Source: Streptomyces chattanoogensis (GTDB lineage Bacteria; Actinomycetota; Actinomycetes; Streptomycetales; Streptomycetaceae). From it: a stretch of 64,000 nt of DNA. Location: positions 124,001-188,000 of the forward strand of contig NZ_LGKG01000141.1 of assembly GCF_001294335.1 (NCBI RefSeq), in the 5' to 3' direction. The translations under genes and the position numbers were made by a program. Positions 9,998 to 17,944 of the stretch are shown here, piece after piece (the stretch's first letter is position 1; each line of letters begins with the position of its first letter). The notes beneath the pieces are model-generated. The model had not been told where the DNA came from and made no database searches. It was given only the letters and a program-made list of their open reading frames with translations.

Positions 9998-11608
9998 GTG
10001 AACCACACCGCACTGCAGTACCTCCTCGCGGCGGTCGTCGTCCTCCCCCTCCTGGGCGCCGTCGCCGCCCTGCTGCCCGCCCCGCCCGGCCTCAAGGGGC
10101 GCAACCCCGACCAGGCCGTGCTGCGCCACGGAGTCACCGTCACCGGCGTCGTCCTCGTCGCCGCCGTCGCGCTGGCCGCCGGCTTCGACCGCGGCCACCC
10201 GGCCCGTATGCAGGCCACCACCGACATCAGCTGGATCCCGGCGCTCCACATCCGCATCCACCTCGGCGTCGACGGCATTTCGCTCCCCCTCGTCGTCCTG
10301 ACCGCGCTGCTGACCTTCCTCTGCGCGCTCTACAGCTACTTCAAGATGCCAACGGGCCCGTCCCCCAAGGCATTTGTGTCCCTGCTGCTCGTCCTCGAGG
10401 CCGGCACCCTCGCCACCTTCGCCGTCCTCGACCTGATGCTGTTCTTCCTCGCCTTCGAGATGGTCCTCATCCCGATGTACTTCCTCATCGCCCGCTGGGG
10501 CGGTGCCGGAAAGCAGGCGGCGGCCTGGAAGTTCATCCTCTTCACGCTGCTCGGCTCGGTCGTCATGCTGCTCGGCCTCCTCCTCATCGGCGTGAAGTCC
10601 GGCACGTTCGACATGGTCGCACTGGCCACTGACAACGGCCCGAAAGCCCAGCTCAGCCACACGGTCCAGCTGCTGGCGGTGCTCGCGATCGGCATCGGAC
10701 TGGCCGTCAAGTCCCCGATGTGGCCGCTGCACAGCTGGCTGCCGGACGCGCACACCGCGGCCCCCACCGTCGGCTCCGTGCTGCTGGCCGGCGTCCTGCT
10801 GAAGATGGGCACCTACGGGTTCGTCCGCATCGCGCTGCCCATCACACCCGAGGGCATGCACACCTTCGCGCCGTACCTCGCGGCGTTCGCCGCCATCGGC
10901 ATCATCTACGGGTCCCTCGCCTGCCTCGCCCTCGTACGCAACGGGGCGAAGGGCGACCTCAAGCGCCTGATCGCCTACAGCTCCGTCGGCCACATGGGCT
11001 TCGTCCTGCTCGGCATCGCGAGCATGACCCCCACCGGCGTCAACGGCGCGCTGTTCGCCAACATCGCCCACGGCCTGATCACCGGCCTGCTGTTCTTCAT
11101 GGTCGGCGCCCTCAAGGACCGCACCGGCAGCACCGACCTGGACGCCCTCGCGGGCACCACCGGCGCCGCCCTGTACGGCAGGGCGCCCCGCTTCGGCGGC
11201 CTGCTCGCCTTCGGCGCCGTCGCCTCGCTGGGCATCCCGGGCCTCGCCGGGTTCTGGGGCGAGATGCTCGCGATGTTCGGCGCCTTCCGCCCGGCCGCGG
11301 GCCTCAGCCGCGCCGCCTTCCTGACGTTCATGGTGCTGGCCGGCCTCGGCACCCTGCTGACCGCCGCCTACCTGCTGCTCGTCGTCCGCCGCGTCTGCAT
11401 GGGCGGCCACCTGGCGGCCCAGGCGGCACCGGGCGAAGAGCCCGTGCCCGCAGAAGAGCCTGCCCCCGTCATCCCCGACATCGCGCGCCACGAATACGCG
11501 GCCTGGTCCCCCCTCGCCGTCCTCACCGTCCTCGCCGGACTGTGGCCCGCGGCCCTCCTCGGCCTCACCAACCCGGCCGTCCAGCAGCTCCTCGGAGGCG
11601 GTAAGTGA
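9998..11608 (+). CDS. nuoM: NADH-quinone oxidoreductase subunit M
   Basis: 536 residues with about 14 membrane helices. The conserved 'KSPMWPLHSWLPDAHTAAPTVGSVLLAGVLLKMGTYG' region (about 238-275) holds the proton-channel Lys and the broken-helix motif, and 'FLAFEMVLIPMYFLI' contains the conserved Glu. Second antiporter-like pump of the membrane arm. GTG start with GAGGAGGGGCTGA upstream, after the 79-nt spacer. A polar loop of about 30 residues (about 470-500, Glu/Pro/Ala-rich) precedes the last helix. Confidence 0.95.
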   Translation: MNHTALQYLLAAVVVLPLLGAVAALLPAPPGLKGRNPDQAVLRHGVTVTGVVLVAAVALAAGFDRGHPARMQATTDISWIPALHIRIHLGVDGISLPLVVLTALLTFLCALYSYFKMPTGPSPKAFVSLLLVLEAGTLATFAVLDLMLFFLAFEMVLIPMYFLIARWGGAGKQAAAWKFILFTLLGSVVMLLGLLLIGVKSGTFDMVALATDNGPKAQLSHTVQLLAVLAIGIGLAVKSPMWPLHSWLPDAHTAAPTVGSVLLAGVLLKMGTYGFVRIALPITPEGMHTFAPYLAAFAAIGIIYGSLACLALVRNGAKGDLKRLIAYSSVGHMGFVLLGIASMTPTGVNGALFANIAHGLITGLLFFMVGALKDRTGSTDLDALAGTTGAALYGRAPRFGGLLAFGAVASLGIPGLAGFWGEMLAMFGAFRPAAGLSRAAFLTFMVLAGLGTLLTAAYLLLVVRRVCMGGHLAAQAAPGEEPVPAEEPAPVIPDIARHEYAAWSPLAVLTVLAGLWPAALLGLTNPAVQQLLGGGK

Positions 11609-13182
11609 TGAGCCCGACGATCCCCATGGCCGACGGGAACCTGGCCGCCGCGCACCCGGTGGGTTCTCTGGTCCAGTCCGTCGACTGGCTCGCCATCGCG
11701 CCGCCCACCATCGCCGCGACGGTCGCCCTGGCGGTGCTCGTCGCCGATCTCTTCCTCCCCGCCGCCAGAAAGCCGCTGCTCGGCTGGATGGCGACCGCGG
11801 GCCTGGCCCTGGCCGCGCTGTCCCTCCTGCCCCTCCTGGACGGCGACCGCCGCACCTTCTGCCTCACCGGCCACCCGGATGTGTGCAGTTACGTGGCCGA
11901 CCCCTTCGCCCTGGTGATCCAGTTCCTGGTGCTGGCCGGCGCGCTGCTGACCGCCCTGCTGTCGATCGACACCATCAAGGACCACGACCTGCCCACCGGC
12001 GAGTACTGGTTCCTGCTGCTCTCCTCTGCGGCCGGCGCCGCCCTGCTGCCCGCCTCCCGGGACCTCGCCACCCTGGTCATCGCCCTCGAAGTGGCCTCCC
12101 TGCCCGCCTTCGCCCTCGTAGGACTGCGCCGCGGCAGCCGCCTCTCCTCCGAGGCCGCCCTCAAGTTCTTCCTCTCCTCGGTGGCCGCCACCGCCGTGAT
12201 GCTCCTCGGCGTGAGCTTCCTGTACGCCGCCACCAGGAGCCTGTACCTCTCCCGGGTGGCGCACGCCCTCACCGACCTCCCCGACCCCCGGCTGGCCACA
12301 CTGGCCGCCGCGGGCGTCGCGCTCACCCTGGTCGGCTTCGCCTTCAAGACCGCGGCCGTCCCGTTCCACTTCTGGGTTCCCGACACCTACGTCGGCGCGC
12401 CGCTGCCCATCGCCGCCTACCTCTCGGTCATCGGCAAGGCGGTCGGCTTCTCCGGTCTGATCCTTGTCACGGTCGAGGGCTTCCCCTCGTACGCCGACAT
12501 CTGGGGCCCGGTACTGGCCGTCCTCGCCGCGCTCACCATGACCGTCGGCAACGTCGCCGCCCTCCGCCAGGACCCGCACCGCGCGCACAGCGCCGTACGC
12601 CTGCTGGCCTGGTCGTCGGTCGGCCAGGCCGGCTACCTCCTGGTTCCGCTCGCGGCGGCCGGCTACACCGACAACCCGGCGCACGCCATCGGCTCCACCA
12701 TCGCCTACGCCCTGATGTACGGCGCGGTGAACCTCGGCGCCTTCGCCATCGCCGCCCTGGTGGCCCGTACCCGCCCTGCCAACCGGATCACCGACTACCG
12801 GGGCCTGTACGCCCGCCGCCCCCTGGTGGCGCTCGCCCTCGGCTTCTTCCTGCTCAACCTCGCCGGCCTGCCGCCCGGCATCATCGGCCTCTTCGCCAAG
12901 GTGACGGTCTTCTCCTCGGCCGTCGACGCGGGCCTGGCCTGGCTCGCCGTCGTCATGGCCGTCAATGTCGTGATCGCGCTCTACTACTACCTCCAGTGGA
13001 CGGCAGTTCTCTTCCGGGGCGCCAAGGAGACCGAGGGCGCCGAGGCCGTGGACCGGACCGCGCCGCCCGCCAGGATTCCGGCCGCCCTCACCACCGCGAT
13101 CGCCCTCGCCACCGTCCTCGGCATCGTCCTCTCCGGCGCCCCGCAGCTCGTCCTGCGCTTCGCCTCCGGGGCGCTCCTGTAG
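11608..13182 (+). CDS. nuoN: NADH-quinone oxidoreductase subunit N
   Basis: 524 residues, third antiporter-like subunit. Typical motifs are 'ALEVASLPAFALVGLRRG', 'FKTAAVPFHFWVPDTYVGAPLPIAAYLSVIGKAVGF' region and 'LLAWSSVGQAGYLLVPL'. ATG 11608 overlaps the nuoM stop; a GTG one codon earlier (11605) is equally possible, both using GGAGG at 11594-11598. Last gene of the operon, followed by a stem-loop at 13207-13238. The cluster therefore encodes the whole membrane arm plus B, C and I only. Confidence 0.94.
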   Translation: MSPTIPMADGNLAAAHPVGSLVQSVDWLAIAPPTIAATVALAVLVADLFLPAARKPLLGWMATAGLALAALSLLPLLDGDRRTFCLTGHPDVCSYVADPFALVIQFLVLAGALLTALLSIDTIKDHDLPTGEYWFLLLSSAAGAALLPASRDLATLVIALEVASLPAFALVGLRRGSRLSSEAALKFFLSSVAATAVMLLGVSFLYAATRSLYLSRVAHALTDLPDPRLATLAAAGVALTLVGFAFKTAAVPFHFWVPDTYVGAPLPIAAYLSVIGKAVGFSGLILVTVEGFPSYADIWGPVLAVLAALTMTVGNVAALRQDPHRAHSAVRLLAWSSVGQAGYLLVPLAAAGYTDNPAHAIGSTIAYALMYGAVNLGAFAIAALVARTRPANRITDYRGLYARRPLVALALGFFLLNLAGLPPGIIGLFAKVTVFSSAVDAGLAWLAVVMAVNVVIALYYYLQWTAVLFRGAKETEGAEAVDRTAPPARIPAALTTAIALATVLGIVLSGAPQLVLRFASGALL

Positions 13183-13206
13183 CGGTACGCAGCCCTACGG
13201 GCGATG

Positions 13207-13238
13207 CCCCGCCCGGCGTCCCGCCGCGCCGGCCGGGG
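13207..13238 (+). terminator. Stem-loop after nuoN
   Basis: A 12-bp GC-rich inverted repeat with one C-C mismatch and an 8-nt loop lies 25 nt after the nuoN stop. No T-run follows, which is common for Streptomyces terminators. It probably ends the nuo operon. Confidence 0.6.
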
Positions 13239-13339
13239 AACCACCCCTCCCCATCCCGCGTTGACCAGTGCGTAAGGGTCCACCGGAGAGTGGAGAAGCA
13301 GCACAGGGTTCCCCTGCCGCACCGCTTGGAGGGCGTACC

Positions 13340-14203
13340 GTGCACCGCCGGCACAACGGGCTCAGGACCGCCGTACTCCTCGGGGGACTGTCCGCACTCA
13401 TCATCGTCATCGGCAGCCTGTTCGGCCGTGCGGGCCTGATCATCGCCGTCGTCGTCGCCCTGGGCACCAACGCCTACGCGTACTGGAACAGCGACAAACT
13501 GGCGCTGCGGGCCATGCGCGCCCGCCCCGTCAGCGAATTCGAGGCCCCCGGGCTCTACCGCATGGTGCGCGAGCTCTCCACGGCCGCCCGCCGGCCCATG
13601 CCCCGCCTCTACATCTCCCCGACCCAGGCCCCCAACGCCTTCGCCACCGGCCGCAACCCGCGCAACGCCGCGGTCTGCTGCACGGACGGCATCCTGCAGC
13701 TCCTCGACGAACGCGAACTGCGCGGCGTCATCGGCCATGAGCTCAGCCACGTCTACAACCGCGACATCCTCATCTCGTCCGTCGCGGGCGCGCTCGCCTC
13801 CGTCGTCATGTTCCTCGTCAACTTCGCCTGGCTGATCCCGTTCGGCAGAAGCGACGACGACGAGGGCCCCGGCCTCCTGGGCATGCTGCTGATCATGATT
13901 CTCGGCCCGGTGGCGGCCTCCCTCATCCAGCTGGCCGTCAGCCGCTCCCGCGAGTACCAGGCGGACGCCGCGGGCGCCCAGCTCACCGGCGATCCGCTGG
14001 CCCTCGCCTCCGCCCTGCGCAAGCTGGAGGCGGGCACCCAGCGGCTGCCGCTCCCGCCCGAGCCGCGGATCGAGACCGCGAGCCACATGATGATCGCCAA
14101 CCCGTTCCGGGCGGGCGAGGGGATGTCCCGGCTCTTCTCCACCCACCCCCCGATGCGCGAACGCATCGCCCGCCTCGAAGAGATGGCGGGGCACCGTCCC
14201 TGA
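13340..14203 (+). CDS. htpX: HtpX-like M48 zinc metalloprotease
   Basis: 287 residues from GTG 13340, which has GGAGGG 6 nt upstream. Two N-terminal membrane helices (about 10-28 and 30-48) are followed by the catalytic domain with HELSH (133-137, zinc-binding HEXXH). Another hydrophobic pair lies at about 150-200, and the third-ligand region is '[13 protein letters not shown]', with Glu in 'EYQAD'. HtpX proteases degrade misfolded membrane proteins with the active site facing the cytoplasm. It follows the nuo operon after a terminator, so it is probably transcribed separately. Its position next to the second nuo cluster matches the order I recall from S. coelicolor. Confidence 0.92.
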   Translation: MHRRHNGLRTAVLLGGLSALIIVIGSLFGRAGLIIAVVVALGTNAYAYWNSDKLALRAMRARPVSEFEAPGLYRMVRELSTAARRPMPRLYISPTQAPNAFATGRNPRNAAVCCTDGILQLLDERELRGVIGHELSHVYNRDILISSVAGALASVVMFLVNFAWLIPFGRSDDDEGPGLLGMLLIMILGPVAASLIQLAVSRSREYQADAAGAQLTGDPLALASALRKLEAGTQRLPLPPEPRIETASHMMIANPFRAGEGMSRLFSTHPPMRERIARLEEMAGHRP

Positions 14204-14217
14204 CGGGGCCGAGCGAG

Positions 14218-14245
14218 GCCGGCGGCGAGAAGCTCCGCCGCCGGC
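14218..14245. terminator. Bidirectional stem-loop between htpX and the small secreted protein
   Basis: A perfect 10-bp GC inverted repeat with an 8-nt loop lies between two convergent genes (htpX ends 14203, the minus-strand gene ends 14260). It could end transcription from both sides. Confidence 0.65.
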
Positions 14246-14259
14246 GCCGCCCGGCCGGC

Positions 14260-14514
14260 TCACATGCCGAGGAGGCGGCCGACCACCGAGACCGGGTAGT
14301 TGTCACGCACCCCATGAGCGGTGGAACTGTCGCCCCCCAGCAGACCCTGCCGGTCCGGCCTGTCCGACTCCCCGCCCATGGGGGAACCGCCGGGGCCGGA
14401 CGACCCGTGATCCGAAGCCGGGCCCGAGCGGTCGTCGGCGGCGGCGGTACCCGCACTGCCGAGCAGGGCAGCGGAGGCCAGGGTCACTGCGAAGAGCGTG
14501 GTGCGGATGCGCAT
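14260..14514 (-). CDS. Small secreted protein, function unknown
   Basis: 84 residues. A clear Sec signal peptide: MRIRTT, a hydrophobic core 'LFAVTLASAALLGSAG' and a likely AxA cleavage site at 'AGTAAADD' (about residue 25-26). The mature part of about 58 residues is Gly/Ser/Asp-rich with no cysteine and no recognised domain, ending in 'YPVSVVGRLLGM'. GGGAGA lies about 5 nt upstream of the ATG. The hydrophobic C-terminal end resembles small exported streptomycete proteins of unknown role. Codon bias supports a real gene. Confidence 0.75.
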   Translation of the reverse strand: MRIRTTLFAVTLASAALLGSAGTAAADDRSGPASDHGSSGPGGSPMGGESDRPDRQGLLGGDSSTAHGVRDNYPVSVVGRLLGM

Positions 14515-14736
14515 GATTTCTCCCGAAGGCCGAGACGGTGATCAGCCTCTGTACTTCCCCGGGCCGCCCCCGGCCCACGACCCGCGCGCAAAGATCACCC
14601 CACTGCCCCCGCACCCGGCCGGCCACCGGGCCCGGGTTCCTTCCGATTGCGGCCCGACGTCGCAACGGTCCACGGTGGTAAGCGCGTCTAGCAGGGCGGA
14701 ACGATCCCTCGACGCGCCCGTGGAAGGCTGCCGATC

Positions 14737-15129
14737 ATGAAGCTCATCCTTAATCTCATCTGGCTCGTCCTGAGCGGCCTGTGGCTGGCGATCGGGTACG
14801 TCCTGGCAGGCATCATCTGCTGCGTACTGATCATCACGATCCCCTTCGGCATCGCCTCGTTCCGGATCGCGGGCTATGCGCTGTGGCCCTTCGGCCGTAC
14901 GACCGTCGAGCGCCGCGACGCCGGAGCGGGCTCGGTGCTGGGCAACATCATCTGGATCGTCTTCGCGGGCTGGTGGCTGGCCCTGGGGCACATCGTCACC
15001 GGTATCGCGCAGTGCGTGACGATCATCGGCATCCCCTTGGGCATCGCCAACTTCAAGATGATCCCGATCTCGCTGCTGCCCCTGGGCCGCGAGATCGTCC
15101 CCACAGACGAGCCGTTCGCCACCCGCTGA
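14737..15129 (+). CDS. YccF-domain inner membrane protein
   Basis: 130 residues with two tandem YccF (DUF307) units. Each has a hydrophobic 'NLIWLVLSGLWLAIGYVLAG' or 'NIIWIVFAGWWLALGHIVTG' helix followed by a second helix and 'IPFGIASFRIAGYALWPFG' or 'IPLGIANFKMIPISLLPLG'. Four membrane segments are expected. The family is widespread and its biochemical role is unknown. GGAAGG lies 11 nt before the ATG. It stands alone, in a region free of other plus-strand genes. Confidence 0.85.
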   Translation: MKLILNLIWLVLSGLWLAIGYVLAGIICCVLIITIPFGIASFRIAGYALWPFGRTTVERRDAGAGSVLGNIIWIVFAGWWLALGHIVTGIAQCVTIIGIPLGIANFKMIPISLLPLGREIVPTDEPFATR

Positions 15130-15162
15130 CGGCGCCGTCCCCGCGTCCGTACGAGGCCGCCG

Positions 15163-15921
15163 TTACGCCCGTACGAGCCCCCGAGGCCCCACGAACCGCT
15201 TGAACCCCAGCGGCTCCACGCCCTCCAGGCCCGCGATGAAGCCCATCACCGCCCCGCCGCGCTGCAGCGCGGACCCCACCTGGCGCTGATGGGCTTCCGC
15301 GTCCGTCCACTCGCTGTAGTTGACGACCTGCCGCCCGTCCTCGCGGAGGTGGAAATGCGAGGCGAAGGCCCCCTCGCCGCCCTGGCGGCCGCCGAACATC
15401 TCCATCAGGCCGTCGACGAGCCGCAGGGCCGCCTCGTGCCCGGACGTGCGGAAACCGACCCGTACGACGCAGCCCACCGCCCCCGGCGCGTCCTGGGCCA
15501 GCAGGCTGCGGTAGAGCCGGAAGCGGCCGGGACCCGTGCCGTCGGCCTCCACGACGCCGTCCAGGACCGCCGCGATCCGCTCGCGCAGCCCGCTGTCCTC
15601 AGCGGTCCGTACGAACTCCTGGCGCGCCGCATGGCTGGTCCACTGCCCGTAATTCAGAACGCTCCGGCCGTCCGTCCCGGTGAACAGCACCCGCGAGAGA
15701 AAGCCCTCCGGCAGCGGCGTCTCCTGCCAGACGCGGGCCACGCCGTCCACGACGGCCCGCTGGCCCTCGGGACTGCCCGCGTCCCACTCGCTGATCAGTA
15801 CGGCACCGGCATCCGGCCGCCGGACCTCCGGAAAGACGTCGGCGAGAAAGGCGCCCTGAGCGTCCTGAGTGCCCTGACTGCCGTCGCGTGCGGTGCTGTG
15901 CGCGCTCTGCTGTGTGGTCAT
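15163..15921 (-). CDS. Two-domain antibiotic-biosynthesis-monooxygenase (ABM) family protein
   Basis: 252 residues from ATG 15921; an in-frame TTG seven codons earlier is less likely. Two ferredoxin-like ABM repeats are seen, at about 30-125 ('GAVLISEWDAGSPEGQ...VLNYGQWTS') and about 135-230 ('CVVRVGFRTSGHEAAL...VVNYSEWTDAEA'). Each ends in the 'VxNYxxWT' strand typical of the fold. Such proteins are small cofactor-free oxygenases, heme-degradation-like enzymes or signal proteins; the substrate cannot be told. Three 12-bp direct repeats lie directly upstream (15943-15978) and may be an operator. Confidence 0.75.
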   Translation of the reverse strand: MTTQQSAHSTARDGSQGTQDAQGAFLADVFPEVRRPDAGAVLISEWDAGSPEGQRAVVDGVARVWQETPLPEGFLSRVLFTGTDGRSVLNYGQWTSHAARQEFVRTAEDSGLRERIAAVLDGVVEADGTGPGRFRLYRSLLAQDAPGAVGCVVRVGFRTSGHEAALRLVDGLMEMFGGRQGGEGAFASHFHLREDGRQVVNYSEWTDAEAHQRQVGSALQRGGAVMGFIAGLEGVEPLGFKRFVGPRGLVRA

Positions 15922-15942
15922 GGCAGCACCCTGCAACCTCAA

Positions 15943-15978
15943 CCAATATCGAGGTCAATAGCGAGGCTGATGTCGAGG
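15943..15978. repeat. Three 12-bp direct repeats upstream of the ABM gene
   Basis: Three adjacent 12-bp units read CCAATATCGAGG, TCAATAGCGAGG and CTGATGTCGAGG, agreeing best in the CGAGG end. They sit 22-57 nt upstream of the minus-strand ATG at 15921, where a promoter or repressor site is expected. A stacked regulator-binding array is plausible but unproven. Confidence 0.5.
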
Positions 15979-16014
15979 CCGAGCGCCGCCGTTACCCCGC
16001 CCCGTAAACACCGG

Positions 16015-16044
16015 TGGGGCGGCACGCCGAAGCGTGCCGCCCCA
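16015..16044 (-). terminator. Stem-loop after yajQ
   Basis: A perfect 13-bp inverted repeat with a CGAA tetraloop on the plus strand (TTCG on the minus-strand transcript). It lies 41 nt beyond the yajQ stop and is a stable terminator-type hairpin. Confidence 0.75.
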
Positions 16045-16084
16045 TCCCTGGCAGCCGGAAACGGGATTCCCCGGACCCGGATGC

Positions 16085-16573
16085 CTACCGGTAGTTCACA
16101 AACTGAATGGCGAAGTCCAGGTCCTTCCCCTTCAGCAGCTGCTGCACCGCCTGCAGGTCGTCCCGGCTCTTCGAGCTGACCCGCAGCTCATCGCCCTGCA
16201 CCTGCGCCTTGACGCCCTTCGGGCCCTCATCGCGGATGATCTTGGCGACCTTCTTCGCGTTCTCCTGCGAGATCCCCTCCTCCATCGAGGCGGAGATCTT
16301 GTACTCCTTGCCCGAGGCCTGCGGCTCCCCGGCGTCCAGCGCCTTGAGCGAGATCCCGCGCTTGACCAGCTTGGACTGGAAGATGTCGAGTACGGCCTTC
16401 ACGCGCTCCTCGGCGTTGGCCCGCATCTCGATCTTCTCGCCCGACCACGCGATCGAGGCGTCCACGCCCTTGAAGTCGTAGCGCTGCGAGATCTCCTTGG
16501 CGGCCTGGTTGAGGGCGTTGTCGACCTCCTGCCGCTCGACCTTCGAGACGATGTCGAAACTGGAGTCGGCCAT
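16085..16573 (-). CDS. yajQ: YajQ family nucleotide-binding protein
   Basis: 162 residues, the normal length. It matches YajQ throughout: N-terminal '[20 protein letters not shown]', central 'RYDFKG' and C-terminal '[24 protein letters not shown]'. The family has two ferredoxin-like domains and binds nucleotides; homologues in other bacteria bind cyclic di-GMP and regulate transcription. GAGGAG lies about 10 nt upstream of the ATG. Divergent from tRNA-Tyr and probably monocistronic. Confidence 0.93.
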   Translation of the reverse strand: MADSSFDIVSKVERQEVDNALNQAAKEISQRYDFKGVDASIAWSGEKIEMRANAEERVKAVLDIFQSKLVKRGISLKALDAGEPQASGKEYKISASMEEGISQENAKKVAKIIRDEGPKGVKAQVQGDELRVSSKSRDDLQAVQQLLKGKDLDFAIQFVNYR

Positions 16574-16763
16574 GTTGAGTTGGCTCCTCGTACGTAGATC
16601 CGTCAGGGGTGCGGGCCGTCCCCGGACCGCCTGCCAAGCCTAGCTACCCGGCCAAGATCCAGCGCCTCGGAATCGAGTGGCGGACCACCCCCTGCCATCG
16701 GGTATGGTTTACGTCGTTGCCACAGAGCACCGCCCCACAGCGGAACTCGCGGCAGCAAACCCT

Positions 16764-16845
16764 GGCGGTGTGCCCGAGCGGCCAAAGGGAGCAGACTGTA
16801 AATCTGCCGGCTTCGCCTTCCCAGGTTCGAATCCTGGCGCCGCCA
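16764..16845 (+). tRNA. tRNA-Tyr (GTA)
   Basis: An 82-nt class II tRNA. The seven-pair acceptor stem (GGCGGTG with CGCCGCC, one U-G) encloses the D arm and the anticodon stem GCAGA/TCTGC around loop CTGTAAA (anticodon GTA at 16798-16800). A long variable arm and T arm CCAGG-TTCGAAT-CCTGG follow. The CCA end is not encoded. Confidence 0.95.
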
Positions 16846-16854
16846 CAGGAGTGC

Positions 16855-16897
16855 AAAGGGCCCCTGATCTGCGACTATCGCGGATCAGGGGCCCTTT
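16855..16897 (+). terminator. Stem-loop after tRNA-Tyr
   Basis: A perfect 15-bp inverted repeat (AAAGGGCCCCTGATC and its complement) with a 13-nt loop, 10 nt after the tRNA. The 3' arm ends in TTT. Confidence 0.85.
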
Positions 16898-17201
16898 GTC
16901 ATGCATCTCCTGCCGTGCATCTTCGCCCTATACCCCTGCCCCCGGTGCGGCACGGACCGTCTCGCCCCTTCTCGCTGCTTCTCACTCCGCGTCCGGGGCC
17001 ATCCCGCCCCAACCGCCGCGCCCCCGCCGTCACCCTCTGTAACGCCTCGCCGTAGTCCCGCCCCCGCAGCCGATCAGGCCGTCGCAGGCAGGCCCCGGCC
17101 GGCCGTGGCCGTGCGATACGTCACTCGAACGAGGCGTTCCGCCAGGTGAGTTCGCCGTTGGCCTCGCGGCGCGGCCGGGCGGCGAGGCGCGGCCCGCGGC
17201 C
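16898..17201. other. 304-bp region without a gene
   Basis: I see no convincing coding frame here; the open frames lack a ribosome site and are out of step with third-position GC. A weak 7-bp hairpin at 17161-17188 may serve as the terminator of the minus-strand SDR gene that ends at 17202. Confidence 0.5.
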
Positions 17202-17864
17202 TCACGCGGCAGCCACGTCCCGCACCGCCTCGGAGACCGCCACATCGCCCCCGATCAGCTCCAACGTCCGCCCCGCGGTGGCCGGTTGGTCGAGCAGCTC
17301 CGCGAGGACGGCCGCCACGTCGTCCCGGGTGACGTCGCCGCGGCCGGTGGATTCGCCCAGGGTCACCAGGCCGGTGCCGGGGCCGTCGTTCAGCCGGCCC
17401 GGCCGCAGGATCGTCCAGTCGAGCCCGGCGCGGGACCGTACGTCCGCGTCCGCGGCGCCCTTGGCCCGCAGATACGCCGCGAAGACCGGGTCGGTGCCCT
17501 CCGGCGGCTCGCGGTCCGCGCCCATCGAGGAGACGACGAGGAAGCGCCGCACGCCCGCCGCCTCGGCCGCGTCCGCGAACAGCGCCGCCGCGCCGCGGTC
17601 CACGCTGTCCTTGCGCTCGGCCCCGCTGCCCGGCCCCGCACCGGCCGCGAAGACCGCCGCGTCCGCGCCCTCCAGATGCCGCGCCACATCCTCCACCGAC
17701 GCCGACTCCAGGTCGCAGACCACCGGTTCGGCACCCGCGGCCAGCAAGTCGCCGGCCTGTTCCGGCCGCCGGACGATGCCCGCGACCTCGTCCCCGCGCC
17801 CGGCGAGCAACCGCTCCAGCCGCAGCGCGATCTGACCATGTCCACCTGCGATGACAATGCGCAT
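17202..17864 (-). CDS. Atypical SDR, NAD(P)-binding epimerase-like protein
   Basis: 220 residues from ATG 17864; an upstream in-frame start would add seven residues. The N-terminal Rossmann fold has the dinucleotide motif 'GGHGQIAL' (about 8-15), then 'VVCDLESA' and 'VSSMGAD'. 'YLRAKGAADADVR' supplies the Tyr and Lys of the YxxxK motif, and 'GLDWTILRPGRL' is typical of the SDR_a5/NmrA-like group. Members are oxidoreductases or redox-sensing proteins; the substrate is unknown. It lies 80 nt after the amidohydrolase-like gene on the same strand and may share its transcript. Confidence 0.8.
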   Translation of the reverse strand: MRIVIAGGHGQIALRLERLLAGRGDEVAGIVRRPEQAGDLLAAGAEPVVCDLESASVEDVARHLEGADAAVFAAGAGPGSGAERKDSVDRGAAALFADAAEAAGVRRFLVVSSMGADREPPEGTDPVFAAYLRAKGAADADVRSRAGLDWTILRPGRLNDGPGTGLVTLGESTGRGDVTRDDVAAVLAELLDQPATAGRTLELIGGDVAVSEAVRDVAAA

Positions 17865-17944
17865 GATCCCGACCGTACGCCGCACCGCCCGCGCACCGTG
17901 CGGGACCGGCCGGTGCGGCGCAAAGCCGTCCCTGGGGCGGTCCT

